Shown here: piece by piece, positions 29,252 through 38,631 of the stretch | Position numbering within the stretch: the stretch's first letter is position 1 | Layout: every line of letters starts with the position of its first letter | From: Mycolicibacterium holsaticum DSM 44478 = JCM 12374 | GTDB lineage: Bacteria; Actinomycetota; Actinomycetes; Mycobacteriales; Mycobacteriaceae | Direction of reading: 5' to 3' | DNA: 64,000 bases | NCBI RefSeq assembly: GCF_019645835.1 | Contig: NZ_CP080998.1 | Span: 4,216,001 to 4,280,000, forward strand | Position numbers and translations under genes: made by a program | The notes under the pieces: generated by a model | The model's database searches: none | What the model saw: the letters and a program-made list of their open reading frames with translations, nothing else | Told to the model about the DNA's origin: nothing

Positions 29252-30289
29252 ATGGAGGCGTTGGTGGCGCGGCTGTCGCGGCTGGATTCCGACGCCGAGG
29301 GCGCGCTGCGGGTGGTCACGTTCTTCGACACGCTGATGCGCAGGCGGGTGGACCTGGCAGCGCTGGTGCGGGCCGCGGCGGGCCTGGCCGAGTGCACGGC
29401 CGGCGTGCGCCTGCACGCCGCCGGACGCTCGATCCGCATGTCCGCGGCCGGCACGCAGGCGCCCGATCCGGTGCCGCCCGCCTCGTCTGAAGCCACCGTC
29501 ACCCTCGACGACGAGGACATCGGCACCGTCTGGCTGGAGCGTTGCGGACCGGCGCGATCCCTCGATGAACTGGCCCTGGAGCGCCTGGCGATCGCGGTGG
29601 CCGCGGTCCTCGAACGGTACGGCCCGGCGCAGACGACGATGGCCGACCCCGCTCTTGTCGAGCTGGTCATCACGTCCGACACCGACGACACGGCCAGAAA
29701 CCGCGCGTTGCGCCTGCTGGGTTTTGCCCCCGGCGCCCGGATCCGCGTCGCCGCGGTGCGTTCCCCAACCCCGTTGGACCGGATCGGCGCCGTGGTGTGC
29801 CCGGCCCGGCCGGTCAAGGCCGCACACCTCGGCGAGGTCGGCGTGCTGTTGGCCGGCGAGGTCGACGACGGGGCCTTTCCCGCGGGTGTGCGCGCAGGGG
29901 TCGGCGCCGCCGAGCACGCCGCGCAGTCGTGGCGCGAGGCGCGCACGGCCCTGCGGTTCACCACGGTCCGCCGCCCCGTGGTGCGCTACGACGCGCTCGG
30001 TGCGGTGGCATTGCTGGCGCGGGTCCCCGCGCCGGTGGCCCGCGAGAACCCCGATGTGGCTGCGATCGCCCGATTGGCAAGCGCGCCAGATGATCTCGAC
30101 ACCCTCGACGTGTACTGCGAGACCGGTTCGCTGCGCCGTGCCGCCGACGTGCTGCACCTGCACCACAGCAGCGTGGCGCGCAGGCTCGACCAGCTCGGCA
30201 AGGCACTCGGGTTCGGCCTCACAGAGCCTGACGGGCTGGTGCGGGCCACCGTCGCGTTGACGGCCTGGCGGTTGCTCCGCGACGGCTGA
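29252..30289 (+). CDS. PucR-type helix-turn-helix regulator
   Basis: 345 residues. A GAF-like N-terminal part (residues 1-120), a central region, and a C-terminal helix-turn-helix (CETGSLRRAADVLHLHHSSVARRLDQLGKALG) as in PucR/CdaR proteins, where the HTH sits at the end. It begins 88 bp from the divergent esterase gene and ends 5 bp from the convergent gadB stop. Target unknown; the divergent esterase-cupin pair is the obvious candidate. Confidence 0.82.
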   Translation: MEALVARLSRLDSDAEGALRVVTFFDTLMRRRVDLAALVRAAAGLAECTAGVRLHAAGRSIRMSAAGTQAPDPVPPASSEATVTLDDEDIGTVWLERCGPARSLDELALERLAIAVAAVLERYGPAQTTMADPALVELVITSDTDDTARNRALRLLGFAPGARIRVAAVRSPTPLDRIGAVVCPARPVKAAHLGEVGVLLAGEVDDGAFPAGVRAGVGAAEHAAQSWREARTALRFTTVRRPVVRYDALGAVALLARVPAPVARENPDVAAIARLASAPDDLDTLDVYCETGSLRRAADVLHLHHSSVARRLDQLGKALGFGLTEPDGLVRATVALTAWRLLRDG

Positions 30290-30294
30290 ACGCC

Positions 30295-31677
30295 TCAGTG
30301 CGCGAAGGGCTGCACCTGGTTGAAGTGCCCACCGGGCTTGAGCTCGTCGAGGTGGCTCAACACCGTGGTCAGGTCGTCGCGCAATGCCCGGGCCATGTCG
30401 GCGGAAAATCCCTCCCGCACCACGACGCGCAGCACGGCCACGTCGGTTGCGTTGTCCGGCATGGTGTAGGCGGGCACCTGCCATCCGTACGCGCGCAGGG
30501 TGTGTGAGACGTCGAACTCGGTGTACCCGAAGTCACCCGCCAGCCGGAAGCTGACGACCGGGATCGCCGAACCGTCGGTGATCACCTCGAAATGCTCGCT
30601 GTTGCGGAGCTGGTCGCCCAGCCACCGCGCGGTCTGCGACAAGCTGTGCATCACCTGCCCGTATCCGGCTCTGCCCAGGCGCACGAAGTTGTAGTACTGC
30701 CCGACCACCTGGTTGCCGGGCCGGGAGAAGTTCAGCGTGAACGTCGGCATGTCCCCGCCGAGGTAGTTGACCCGGAAGACGAGCTCCTCGGGGAGGTGTT
30801 CGGCACTGCGCCACACCACGAAGCCGATGCCCGGGTACGTCAGCCCGTATTTGTGGCCGCTGACGTTGATCGACACCACCCGCGGCAGGCGGAAGTCCCA
30901 CTGCAGGTCGGGGTGCAGGAACGGCACCACGAAGCCGCCGCTGGCCGCGTCGACGTGCACCGGGATGTCGAGGCCGTCGTCGGCGGCGAGTTTGTCCAGG
31001 GCCGCGCAGATCTCACCGATCGGCTCGAGTTCGCCGGTGTAGGTGGTGCCGAGGATCGCCACCACGCCGATGGTGTCCTCGTCGACGTTTTCCAGCACCT
31101 GCTCGGGGGTGATGACGTAGCGGCCCTCCTCCATCGGCAGATACCGCGGTTCGACGTCGAAATAGCGGCAGAACTTCTCCCACACCACCTGCACGTTGGA
31201 GCCCATCACCAGGTTGGGGGTGCGCCCCTTCCAGTTCTTGCCCGCACGCTCGCGCCAGCGCCACTTCATCGCCAGCCCTGCGAGCATGACGGCCTCGCTG
31301 GAGCCGATCGTCGATACGCCGATGGCGCTGGCCGGGTCGTCGTCGCGCAGGTCTTCGGCGTGAAAGAGGTCGGCCACCATGCACACACAGCGCTGCTCGA
31401 TCGCCGCGGTCGCCGGGTACTCGTCCTTGTCGATCATGTTCTTGTCGAACGTCTCGGCCATCAGCGCCTCGGCCTGAGGGTCCATCCATGTCGTGACGAA
31501 CGTCGCGAGGTTCAGCCGGGAGCTGCCGTCGAGCATCAGCTCGTCGTGGATGAACCGGTAGGCCGCATCGGGGTTCATCGACTCGTCGGGCATGCGCAGC
31601 GACGGGACGGGCGCCATCTCCAGGCGCCCGGTGTAGGCCGGGGCGACAATCGGTACAGAAGTGCGCTTGCGCGACAT
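30295..31677 (-). CDS. gadB: Glutamate decarboxylase
   Basis: 460 residues of the PLP-dependent group II decarboxylases. SINVSGHKYGLTYPG carries the PLP lysine, and HVDAASGGFVVPF the cofactor Asp. It turns glutamate into GABA with proton uptake, so it may aid acid tolerance and the GABA shunt. ATG 31677 is favoured by spacing to GAAAGG; ATG 31683 is too close. Position beside nnr matches Rv3432c. Confidence 0.95.
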   Translation of the reverse strand: MSRKRTSVPIVAPAYTGRLEMAPVPSLRMPDESMNPDAAYRFIHDELMLDGSSRLNLATFVTTWMDPQAEALMAETFDKNMIDKDEYPATAAIEQRCVCMVADLFHAEDLRDDDPASAIGVSTIGSSEAVMLAGLAMKWRWRERAGKNWKGRTPNLVMGSNVQVVWEKFCRYFDVEPRYLPMEEGRYVITPEQVLENVDEDTIGVVAILGTTYTGELEPIGEICAALDKLAADDGLDIPVHVDAASGGFVVPFLHPDLQWDFRLPRVVSINVSGHKYGLTYPGIGFVVWRSAEHLPEELVFRVNYLGGDMPTFTLNFSRPGNQVVGQYYNFVRLGRAGYGQVMHSLSQTARWLGDQLRNSEHFEVITDGSAIPVVSFRLAGDFGYTEFDVSHTLRAYGWQVPAYTMPDNATDVAVLRVVVREGFSADMARALRDDLTTVLSHLDELKPGGHFNQVQPFAH

Positions 31678-31692
31678 GGACATAACCTTTCG

Positions 31693-33114
31693 TTACAAAC
31701 TAGCGATGGCACTGCGGATGTGCGCGAGGATGCGCGACGCTGAGGTGGGGGCGGGCTGCGGACCCGGGTCGAGGGCCGACAGATTCGCCGCGCGGCTGTG
31801 CACGAACGCCGCGGCAGCGGCGGCCTCACCGGCGGGCATGCCCGCCGCCAGCAGGGCGCCGATCATGCCGGAGAGCACATCGCCGGAACCCGCTGTGGCC
31901 GCCCACGATTGACCCGCAGGGCTCAGGCAGACCGGTCCGCCGGGTTCAGCGATGACGGTGACGTTGCCCTTGAGCAGTACCGTGACACCGAGCCGGTCGG
32001 CCAGCTTGCGGGCGGCACCGACGCGGTCCTGGCCCGGCGCGCACCCGGCGAGCCGCGCGAATTCGCCTGCGTGCGGGGTCAACACGGTCGGCGCGGCGCG
32101 GTCGGTGACGAGGTCGGGATGCGCGGCGAGGATCGTCAGCGCGTCGGCGTCGACGATCACCGGCAGCTCGGTCTGCAGGGCGAACCACAGGGCGGAGGCG
32201 CCGGCGTCGTCGGTACCCAGCCCTGGTCCGACCACCCACGCCTGCACCCGGCCAGCGGCGCTGGCGTTCGGCGCGGCGATCACCTCCGGCCAGTGCGAAA
32301 GGACCTGTTGCTCAGCGCTGCCCGCGTAGCGCACCATCCCGGAGGTGGCCGCCACCGCGGCCCCGGTGCACAGCACCGCCGCACCGGGATACGTTGCCGA
32401 TCCGGCCAGCACGCCGGTGACGCCCTGGGTGTACTTGTCGTCCTGGGGTCCGGGTACCGGCCAGCGCGCTCTGACGTCCGCGGCCTCCAGCCCGAACATG
32501 TCGGACGGCGCTAGCCCCAACCCGATGTCGACGAGCTCGACACGACCGCAATTACCCAGCGCGTGTACGGGTTTGAGACCACCGAACGTGACGGTGACCT
32601 TGGCGGTGACGTGGGCGCCGTCGGCGGTGCCGGTGTGCACGTCGACACCGCTGGGGATGTCGACGGCCACGACCGGGATGCCCGCGGCGTCGACGGCGGC
32701 GAACACGTCTGCGGCGTTGGGGCGCAGCGGCCCGGACCCGGAGATGCCGACGATACCGTCGATCACCAGATCGGTTGTCACCGGAACGCTTTGCACCACC
32801 CGGCCGCCGGCGCGTGTGAAGGCCGCCAGCGCCGTGGCATGGGTGCGTTCGGGGTTGAGCAGCACCGCCGACACCCGCGCGCCGCGGCGGCGCAGAAACG
32901 TCGCGGCCCACAGCGCGTCGCCCCCGTTGTCACCGGACCCGACGACCGCGCAGACGCTTCGCCCGGCGACACCGCCGGCGCACTCGACGAGTTCGCGGGC
33001 GATCGCGGCCGTCAGGCCGTAGGCAGCGCGCCGCATCAAGGCACCGTCGGGCAGGGACGCCAGCAGCGGGGCTTCGGCCGCGCGAATCGCGTCAGCCGAG
33101 TAGTAGTACCGCAT
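31693..33114 (-). CDS. nnr: Bifunctional NAD(P)H-hydrate epimerase/dehydratase
   Basis: 473 residues in two domains. The N-terminal epimerase (about 1-210; VVGSGDNGGDALWAATFLRRRG, VAVDIPSGVDVHTG) and the C-terminal ADP-dependent dehydratase (about 220-473; LTPHAGEFARL, LLKGNVTVIAEPGG, ATAGSGDVLSGMIGALLAAG) together repair hydrated NADH and NADPH. ATG 33114 is the start; the extension to 33744 crosses the hydrolase gene. The gadB start is 15 bp downstream, suggesting cotranscription. Confidence 0.95.
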   Translation of the reverse strand: MRYYYSADAIRAAEAPLLASLPDGALMRRAAYGLTAAIARELVECAGGVAGRSVCAVVGSGDNGGDALWAATFLRRRGARVSAVLLNPERTHATALAAFTRAGGRVVQSVPVTTDLVIDGIVGISGSGPLRPNAADVFAAVDAAGIPVVAVDIPSGVDVHTGTADGAHVTAKVTVTFGGLKPVHALGNCGRVELVDIGLGLAPSDMFGLEAADVRARWPVPGPQDDKYTQGVTGVLAGSATYPGAAVLCTGAAVAATSGMVRYAGSAEQQVLSHWPEVIAAPNASAAGRVQAWVVGPGLGTDDAGASALWFALQTELPVIVDADALTILAAHPDLVTDRAAPTVLTPHAGEFARLAGCAPGQDRVGAARKLADRLGVTVLLKGNVTVIAEPGGPVCLSPAGQSWAATAGSGDVLSGMIGALLAAGMPAGEAAAAAAFVHSRAANLSALDPGPQPAPTSASRILAHIRSAIASL

Positions 33115-33191
33115 CACCGCTACCCTACGTCGGTCCTCACCGCCGAGACCGAAGTTATGCCGGAATTTTCGGCAGGCGGTCGCGGCCAGGT

Positions 33192-34073
33192 TCAGATCTG
33201 ATCCCAGAACGCGCCCGCGCGGTCCGCGATCTCGGCCGCGTATTCGCCGTTGATGCTGTGGGAGGCGTCGGCCCACGACTCGACCTGTCCGCGCGGCAAC
33301 AGATTTCGCGCCCGTGCGGCCGCCCGGGCTGCGTCGTGCATCACGCTGCGGCCTCCGAGAAGCGCCAGCACCGGGATGTCCAGCGCGCGCAACTGCTCGT
33401 CGGTGATCAGCTTGGGCATGGCCTTGCGCAGCGCGTAGTCGGCGGAACCGGCGGAGATCAGCGCGGCCTCCGGCTGCGAGTCGTCGACCTCGGCGCCGCC
33501 CGAGATCCAGCTGAGTACCCGCCTGCGCAGCCCGCCGGGCACCCCGGGCAGGAACAGGGCCGGCGAGGCCAGCACCGCCTTGACCGCGACGGGGGCGAAC
33601 GTGAACACCGGGTCCAGCAGCACCAGCGAGGCGGCCCGGCCCGGCCGGCGTACCGCATAGTTGACCGCGGTCCAACCGCCGAGGGACACACCCATCAGGT
33701 GCACCCGGGCCAGGTTCAGCGCGGCCACCGTGTCGTCGAGCCATTGCGCCTCGTCGGCGGGCCCGGTGATCGGCCTGCGCTGCACGGACATTCCGGCCTC
33801 ACCCAGCAGGTCGACTCCCAGGACGGGACGGTGCTCCAGCAGCGCCGGCAGGTTGGCCCGCCACATCGGTGTCGACGCGTTGCGCCCGGGCAGCACCATG
33901 ACCGGCGTCTTGTCGGCGGCACCGCCGAACCGGTAGACCCGTACGGTGCCGAACCGCGTTGGCACATCGCGAGTTTCGCTTGCGGGCGGCAACTCGGCCA
34001 TCGCCTTGTCATAGACGGCGAGAAAGTGTGTCCGCGCCCGGTCGTTCTTGAAGCCCCCGACCTTGCCCTGCAC
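33192..34073 (-). CDS. Alpha/beta hydrolase downstream of glmS
   Basis: 293 residues with lid-less hydrolase pattern: oxyanion area VMVLPGRNAST, nucleophile elbow GVSLGGW and a final His in WADASHSING. The GTG at 34073 overlaps the glmS stop (TAGTG), so it is translationally coupled to glmS. The oxyanion sequence LPGRN differs from the common HGxP. Substrate unknown; coupling to amino-sugar synthesis may be accidental. Confidence 0.85.
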   Translation of the reverse strand: MQGKVGGFKNDRARTHFLAVYDKAMAELPPASETRDVPTRFGTVRVYRFGGAADKTPVMVLPGRNASTPMWRANLPALLEHRPVLGVDLLGEAGMSVQRRPITGPADEAQWLDDTVAALNLARVHLMGVSLGGWTAVNYAVRRPGRAASLVLLDPVFTFAPVAVKAVLASPALFLPGVPGGLRRRVLSWISGGAEVDDSQPEAALISAGSADYALRKAMPKLITDEQLRALDIPVLALLGGRSVMHDAARAAARARNLLPRGQVESWADASHSINGEYAAEIADRAGAFWDQI

Positions 34074-35941
34074 TATTCGACGGTGACCGACTTGGCCAGG
34101 TTGCGCGGCTTGTCGACGTCGTAGCCGCGGGCCTGCGCGACGCCTGCGGCGAACACCTGCAGCGGGATCGTCGACAGCAGCGGCTGGAACAGCGTCGAGA
34201 CCGCCGGGATCTCGATCAGGTGGTCGGCAAAGGGCTGGACCGTCTCGTCGCCCTCCTCGGCGATGACGATCGTGATCGCGCCGCGGGCCTGGATCTCGCG
34301 AATGTTGGACAGCAGCTTGGCGTGCAGCATCGGCGCGTTCTTCGGTGAGGGCATCACCACGATGACGGGCAGTCCGTCTTCGATCAGCGCGATGGGGCCG
34401 TGTTTGAGCTCGCCGGCGGCAAATCCCTCGGCGTGCATGTACGCCAGTTCCTTGAGCTTCAGCGCGCCTTCGAGCGCCACCGGGTAGCCGACGTGGCGGC
34501 CGAGGAACAGCACGGTATGCGACTTCGCGAACCGGTGCGCCAGTTCACGGACCGGCTCCATGACGTTTAGCACCCTGGCCACCAGGTCGGGCATGGCCTC
34601 CAGCTCGCGGTACTCGCGCTCGACCTCATCGGGGTACTTGGTGCCGCGGGCCTGGGCAAGGGCCAGGCCGACAAGGTAATTCGCGGCGATCTGGGCGAGG
34701 AACGTCTTGGTGGACGCGACCCCGATCTCCGGTCCGGCGCGGGTGTAGAGCACCGCGTCGCATTCCCGGGGGATCTGGCTGCCATTGGTGTTGCAGATGG
34801 CCAGCACCTTGGCCTTCTGCTCCTTGGCGTGCCGCACCGCCTCCAGCGTGTCGGCGGTCTCACCGGACTGCGAGATCGCGACGACCAGGGTGTGGCGGTC
34901 CAAAACCGGGTCGCGGTAACGGAACTCGCTGGCCAGTTCGGCCTCGACGGGCAGCCGGGTCCAGTGCTCGATCGCGTATTTGGCGAGCAGCCCGGAGTGG
35001 AAAGCGGTGCCGCAGGCCACCACGAAGACCTTGTCGATCTCGCGGAGCTCCTGATCAGACAGCCGTTGCTCGTCGAGCACGACGCGGCCGTCGGCGAAAT
35101 GACCGAGCAGCGTGTCGGAGACGGCGGCGGGTTGCTCGGCGATCTCCTTGAGCATGAAGTACTCGTAGCCGCCCTTCTCGGCGGCCGACATGTCCCAGTC
35201 GATATGAAATGGACGCGCACTCGCGCCGTCGTCGACGCCGTTGAAGTCGGTGATGCGATACCCGTCGGCGGTGACGACCACCGCCTGGTCCTGGCCGAGT
35301 TCGACGGCGTCGCGGGTGTGGTCGATGAACGCCGCCACATCCGAACCCAGAAACATCTCGCCGTCACCCACGCCCAGCACCAGCGGTGTGGAGCGTCGCG
35401 CGGCGACGATCGTGCCTGGCTCGTCGGCGTTGGCGAACACCAACGTGAAGTGGCCCTCCAGGCGGCGTAACACGGCGAGCGCGGACGCGGCGAAGTCGCC
35501 TGCGGTCGGGCCGTGCTGGTACTGCCAGGACACCAGGTGCACGGCGACCTCGGTGTCGGTGTCGCTGGCGAACTCCACCCCGGTGTGCTCGAGTTCGGAT
35601 CGCAGCGCGGCGTAGTTCTCGATGATGCCGTTGTGCACGATGGCGAACTTGCCGGTGCGGTCGCGGTGCGGGTGGGCGTTGCGGTCGGTGGGCCGGCCGT
35701 GGGTGGCCCAGCGGGTGTGGCCGAGCCCGGTGCTGCCCGCAAGGGCTTGCGCATCGGTGGCGCTGAGCTCGTTTTCCAGGTTGGCCAGCCGCCCGGCCCG
35801 CCGGCGCACGGTCAGCCCGCCGTGGCCGTCGAGCAGCGCGACCCCCGAGGAGTCGTAACCGCGGTACTCCATCCGGCGGAGCGCGTCGACGACGATCTCG
35901 CAGGCAGGACGTTGCCCCACGTAGCCGACGATTCCGCACAT
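34073..35941 (-). CDS. glmS: Glutamine-fructose-6-phosphate aminotransferase
   Basis: 622 residues. The N-terminal glutaminase begins MCGIVGYVG with the nucleophile Cys2 exposed after Met removal; two SIS domains follow (FVVACGTAFHSGLLAKY, VAISQSGETADTLEAV) and the protein ends KSVTVE, the conserved C-tail. It makes glucosamine-6-phosphate for peptidoglycan and mycothiol. No glmS ribozyme is evident upstream; the divergent gene at 35994 begins 52 bp away. Confidence 0.97.
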   Translation of the reverse strand: MCGIVGYVGQRPACEIVVDALRRMEYRGYDSSGVALLDGHGGLTVRRRAGRLANLENELSATDAQALAGSTGLGHTRWATHGRPTDRNAHPHRDRTGKFAIVHNGIIENYAALRSELEHTGVEFASDTDTEVAVHLVSWQYQHGPTAGDFAASALAVLRRLEGHFTLVFANADEPGTIVAARRSTPLVLGVGDGEMFLGSDVAAFIDHTRDAVELGQDQAVVVTADGYRITDFNGVDDGASARPFHIDWDMSAAEKGGYEYFMLKEIAEQPAAVSDTLLGHFADGRVVLDEQRLSDQELREIDKVFVVACGTAFHSGLLAKYAIEHWTRLPVEAELASEFRYRDPVLDRHTLVVAISQSGETADTLEAVRHAKEQKAKVLAICNTNGSQIPRECDAVLYTRAGPEIGVASTKTFLAQIAANYLVGLALAQARGTKYPDEVEREYRELEAMPDLVARVLNVMEPVRELAHRFAKSHTVLFLGRHVGYPVALEGALKLKELAYMHAEGFAAGELKHGPIALIEDGLPVIVVMPSPKNAPMLHAKLLSNIREIQARGAITIVIAEEGDETVQPFADHLIEIPAVSTLFQPLLSTIPLQVFAAGVAQARGYDVDKPRNLAKSVTVE

Positions 35942-35993
35942 AGCCTTAAAGGGTAGTGCAAGAGCTGGGCCACACCCGCTGCGCTACGGTTCG

Positions 35994-36851
35994 GTGGTGG
36001 CCAGCACGAAGAAGCTCTTCACCGCGTTGACCCGCCGCGGCCCGCACCGCGTTTTGCGCGGTGACCTGGCATTTGCCGGCCTTCCCGGCGTCGTGTTCAC
36101 CCCGGAGTCGGGGATGAACCTCGCGGGGGTGGCGTTTGGTCACGATTGGGTGGCCAAGGCCGACCGCTACCACGGCACATTGGAGCATCTGGCGTCCTGG
36201 GGCATCGTCGCGGCGGCACCCGACACCGAGACGGGATTGGCGCCGTCGGTCCTCAATTTCGCCTTCGACCTGGGCACGGCGTTGGACATCATCAGCGGCG
36301 TACGGCTGGGTCCAGGCAAGATCAGCGTGCATCCGACCAAGCTGGGGGTCGTCGGGCACGGTTTCGGCGGTTCGGCGGCGGTGTTCACCGCGGCCGGGAT
36401 ACCGGCAGGGCCGACCGCCCCGAAGGCCGTCGTCGCGGCGTTTCCCAGCGTCACCAGGCCGGCGGCCGAGGAGCCGGCGGCGACGCTTGCGGTGCCCGGC
36501 CTCGTGCTGACCGCCCCGGGCGACCCGATGACCTTGCGGTCCAACGCGGTGGAACTGAGCCGGGTGTGGAAGGGCGCCACGCTGCGCACTGTGAACAAGG
36601 CCAAGGCGGGCGGGCTGATCGAGGGGCGCCGGCTGGCCCGTGCGGTCGGGCTGCCGGGCGCCGACCGCAGCACCCAGAAGGTGGTGCGGGCGTTGATGAC
36701 GGGCTATCTGCTGCACCTGCTGACCGGGGACAAGACCTACCGCGACTTCGCCGACCCAGAGGTCGTGCTGCCCAAGGCCGCGGCGGTCGACCCGTTCGCC
36801 GAAGATCCGGTGGATTTGGAGAACAAGGTCATCGCGCTCTTGAAGCCCTAG
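35994..36851 (+). CDS. Alpha/beta-hydrolase-fold protein lacking the catalytic serine (Rv3438-like)
   Basis: 285 residues from GTG 35994. The fold resembles dienelactone-hydrolase or chlorophyllase-like proteins (GVAFGHDWVAKADRYHGTLEHLASWGIVAAAPDTE), but the nucleophile elbow reads VVGHGFGGSAAVF: Gly replaces the usual Ser of GxSxG. A catalytic role by the normal mechanism is therefore doubtful; it may be a binding protein. It is divergent from glmS, the location of Rv3438 in M. tuberculosis. Confidence 0.8.
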   Translation: MVASTKKLFTALTRRGPHRVLRGDLAFAGLPGVVFTPESGMNLAGVAFGHDWVAKADRYHGTLEHLASWGIVAAAPDTETGLAPSVLNFAFDLGTALDIISGVRLGPGKISVHPTKLGVVGHGFGGSAAVFTAAGIPAGPTAPKAVVAAFPSVTRPAAEEPAATLAVPGLVLTAPGDPMTLRSNAVELSRVWKGATLRTVNKAKAGGLIEGRRLARAVGLPGADRSTQKVVRALMTGYLLHLLTGDKTYRDFADPEVVLPKAAAVDPFAEDPVDLENKVIALLKP

Positions 36852-37134
36852 GAACTGTCGTATCAAGATCATGGAAAACAGCGGGCGGCCGCTGGAAGGC
36901 CGCTAAGGTCGGATTGCCCGGAGCCGAAAGGCATATCCTTCATGCACTTTGCCCGCACCGCGTCACCGGCCGGTCAGGTGGGACCGATCGCCCCCGTGCG
37001 TGACGAATGGCTGCGTTCGATCTGTCGGATGGGGTGTAAAGCCGCCTGCGAGAAAGTCTTCCACGCGCACTCTGCGATGCCCTTCGTGCACCTTGCGCGT
37101 CCGCAGAGCCTCTTGACCCAGATCGGAGTTCGCG

Positions 37135-38577
37135 ATGAGCAATCAGCATGCCGCCGGCCGCAAGTTCACCACCTACGCACCGCTTTACGACGAGCACACC
37201 TACACCGTCGACACCGTGGAAGGTGCGCTACCCGCTGATCTGCGCGGGACCTTGTACCGCAACGGTCCGGGCAAATTGGAGGCTGGCGGAACTCGGTTGG
37301 AGCACCTCTTCGACGGCGACGGCATGATGTCGATGTTCTCGATGTCCGACGGCGTGGTGCGGTTCCGCAACCGGTTCATCCAGACCAAGCACTACCAGAA
37401 ATCCATCGTGTCCGACGCCGCACCGTACCGGGCGCTGGGCACCATGCGGCCCGGCGGGGTGATGGCCAACGCACTGCAGCTTCCCGCCAACGTCGCGAAC
37501 ACCGGTGTGACCATGCACGCAGGCAAGCTGCTGGCGTTGTGGGAGGGTGGCCGCCCGACCCAACTCGATCCGGACACGTTGCGCACCAAGGGCGAATACG
37601 ACTTCGACGGCGAGCTCAAGTGGCTGGGCGCATTCTCGGCCCATCCCAAATGGGACTCGGACACCGGCGAGATGTTCAACTTCGGGCTGGCGATGATGCC
37701 GGTGCCGAAGCTGATCTGCTATCGGGTCGACCGCACCGGAAAGATGAAGCGGCTCGGCAGCGTTCGGCTGCCCAGACCGATGTTCAACCATGACGTCGGA
37801 CTTACCGATCGCTACATGGTGTTCGTCATCCCACCGCTGGTGTTTCCGCTCAAGAAGTTCGTCGGCGCCGCATTTGGACTGTGCAACTACATCGACGCCA
37901 TCACTTACGAGGCCTCGCTGGGCACCATGATCGCGCTGGTCCCGCGCGACGGCGGCGAGACCCGGGTGATCTACACCAGTCCGCTGATGCACCTGCACCT
38001 GTGCAACTCCTACGACGACGGCGATGACGTGGTGGTGGATGTGCTCAACTATCACCTGACCTGGGAGCAACTCAACGGTCAGCTCTCTTCGGTGGAGACC
38101 CTGCTGGAAACCTCGACGACGCCGTACGGCGGTGTGCCGACAAGGGTGCGCATCTCCCCATCCGGGGCGGTCGACATCGCGGAGTTCTCCGGGCTCAACG
38201 GTGAGTTCCCCAGCATCAACGTGGCCCACATGGCTCAACCGAACCGGTACTTCTACATGTCGGCAGGCCTGGACGGGAACCTGTACCCCAACGCGCTCGC
38301 CAAAATCGACAACCACACCGGCACTGAGACGGTGTTCCGGTACCCGGACGGTTTCCTGCCGCACGAGGCGGTGTTCGCCGCCCGGCCGGGAGCAACCGAG
38401 GAGGACGACGGCTGGCTGCTGGCGCCGGTCCTCGACGGGATCGAGGACATCGCCAAGCTGATGGTGTTCGACGCCAAGGACCTCGAAGCCGGGCCGGTCT
38501 ATGTCGGCGCACTGCGCCACCATCTGCCGCTGACGTTTCACGGCCACTACACCACCCGGGTGGCGCAACCACACTGA
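37135..38577 (+). CDS. Carotenoid oxygenase (RPE65/CCO family)
   Basis: 480 residues of the seven-bladed propeller family. Candidate iron ligands are the conserved His in FSAHPKWD, MFNHDVG, MHLHLCN and TFHGHY. These enzymes split carotenoid or stilbene-type double bonds with oxygen; LFDGDGMM and RNGPG near the start are family marks. The ATG at 37135 has GGAG spaced properly. The gap 36852-37134 shows no clear operator. Substrate in this organism unknown. Confidence 0.93.
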   Translation: MSNQHAAGRKFTTYAPLYDEHTYTVDTVEGALPADLRGTLYRNGPGKLEAGGTRLEHLFDGDGMMSMFSMSDGVVRFRNRFIQTKHYQKSIVSDAAPYRALGTMRPGGVMANALQLPANVANTGVTMHAGKLLALWEGGRPTQLDPDTLRTKGEYDFDGELKWLGAFSAHPKWDSDTGEMFNFGLAMMPVPKLICYRVDRTGKMKRLGSVRLPRPMFNHDVGLTDRYMVFVIPPLVFPLKKFVGAAFGLCNYIDAITYEASLGTMIALVPRDGGETRVIYTSPLMHLHLCNSYDDGDDVVVDVLNYHLTWEQLNGQLSSVETLLETSTTPYGGVPTRVRISPSGAVDIAEFSGLNGEFPSINVAHMAQPNRYFYMSAGLDGNLYPNALAKIDNHTGTETVFRYPDGFLPHEAVFAARPGATEEDDGWLLAPVLDGIEDIAKLMVFDAKDLEAGPVYVGALRHHLPLTFHGHYTTRVAQPH

Positions 38578-38619
38578 GCGCGTCGGCCCCGGATCCCGTG
38601 GATCATGCCGTTGGCGCTA

Positions 38620-38625
38620 TAACGT
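38620..38625 (+). promoter_or_regulatory. -10 box of a leaderless transcript (LLM gene)
   Basis: TAACGT fits TANNNT and lies exactly six bases before ATG 38632, so transcription should begin at the A of the start codon. There is no ribosome site, which agrees with a leaderless message. Confidence 0.6.
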
Positions 38626-38631
38626 TTGGTT

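Noticed and set aside
28226..30484. Very long minus-strand frames (up to 752 codons) across the esterase and PucR genes
   Set aside because: They are Arg-rich shadow frames of high-GC coding DNA; the esterase occupies the real minus frame only up to 29163.
35942..35993. glmS ribozyme or riboswitch
   Set aside because: The gap to the divergent gene is only 52 bp and shows no conserved ribozyme core; actinobacterial glmS genes generally lack it.
36886..36904. Terminator after the gene at 35994-36851
   Set aside because: GCGGCC/GGCCGC can form a 6-bp stem but no T-run follows and such stems are common in this DNA.
36942..37238. 98-codon plus-strand ORF before the carotenoid oxygenase
   Set aside because: It overlaps the start of the oxygenase in another frame, has no ribosome site and no recognisable motif.
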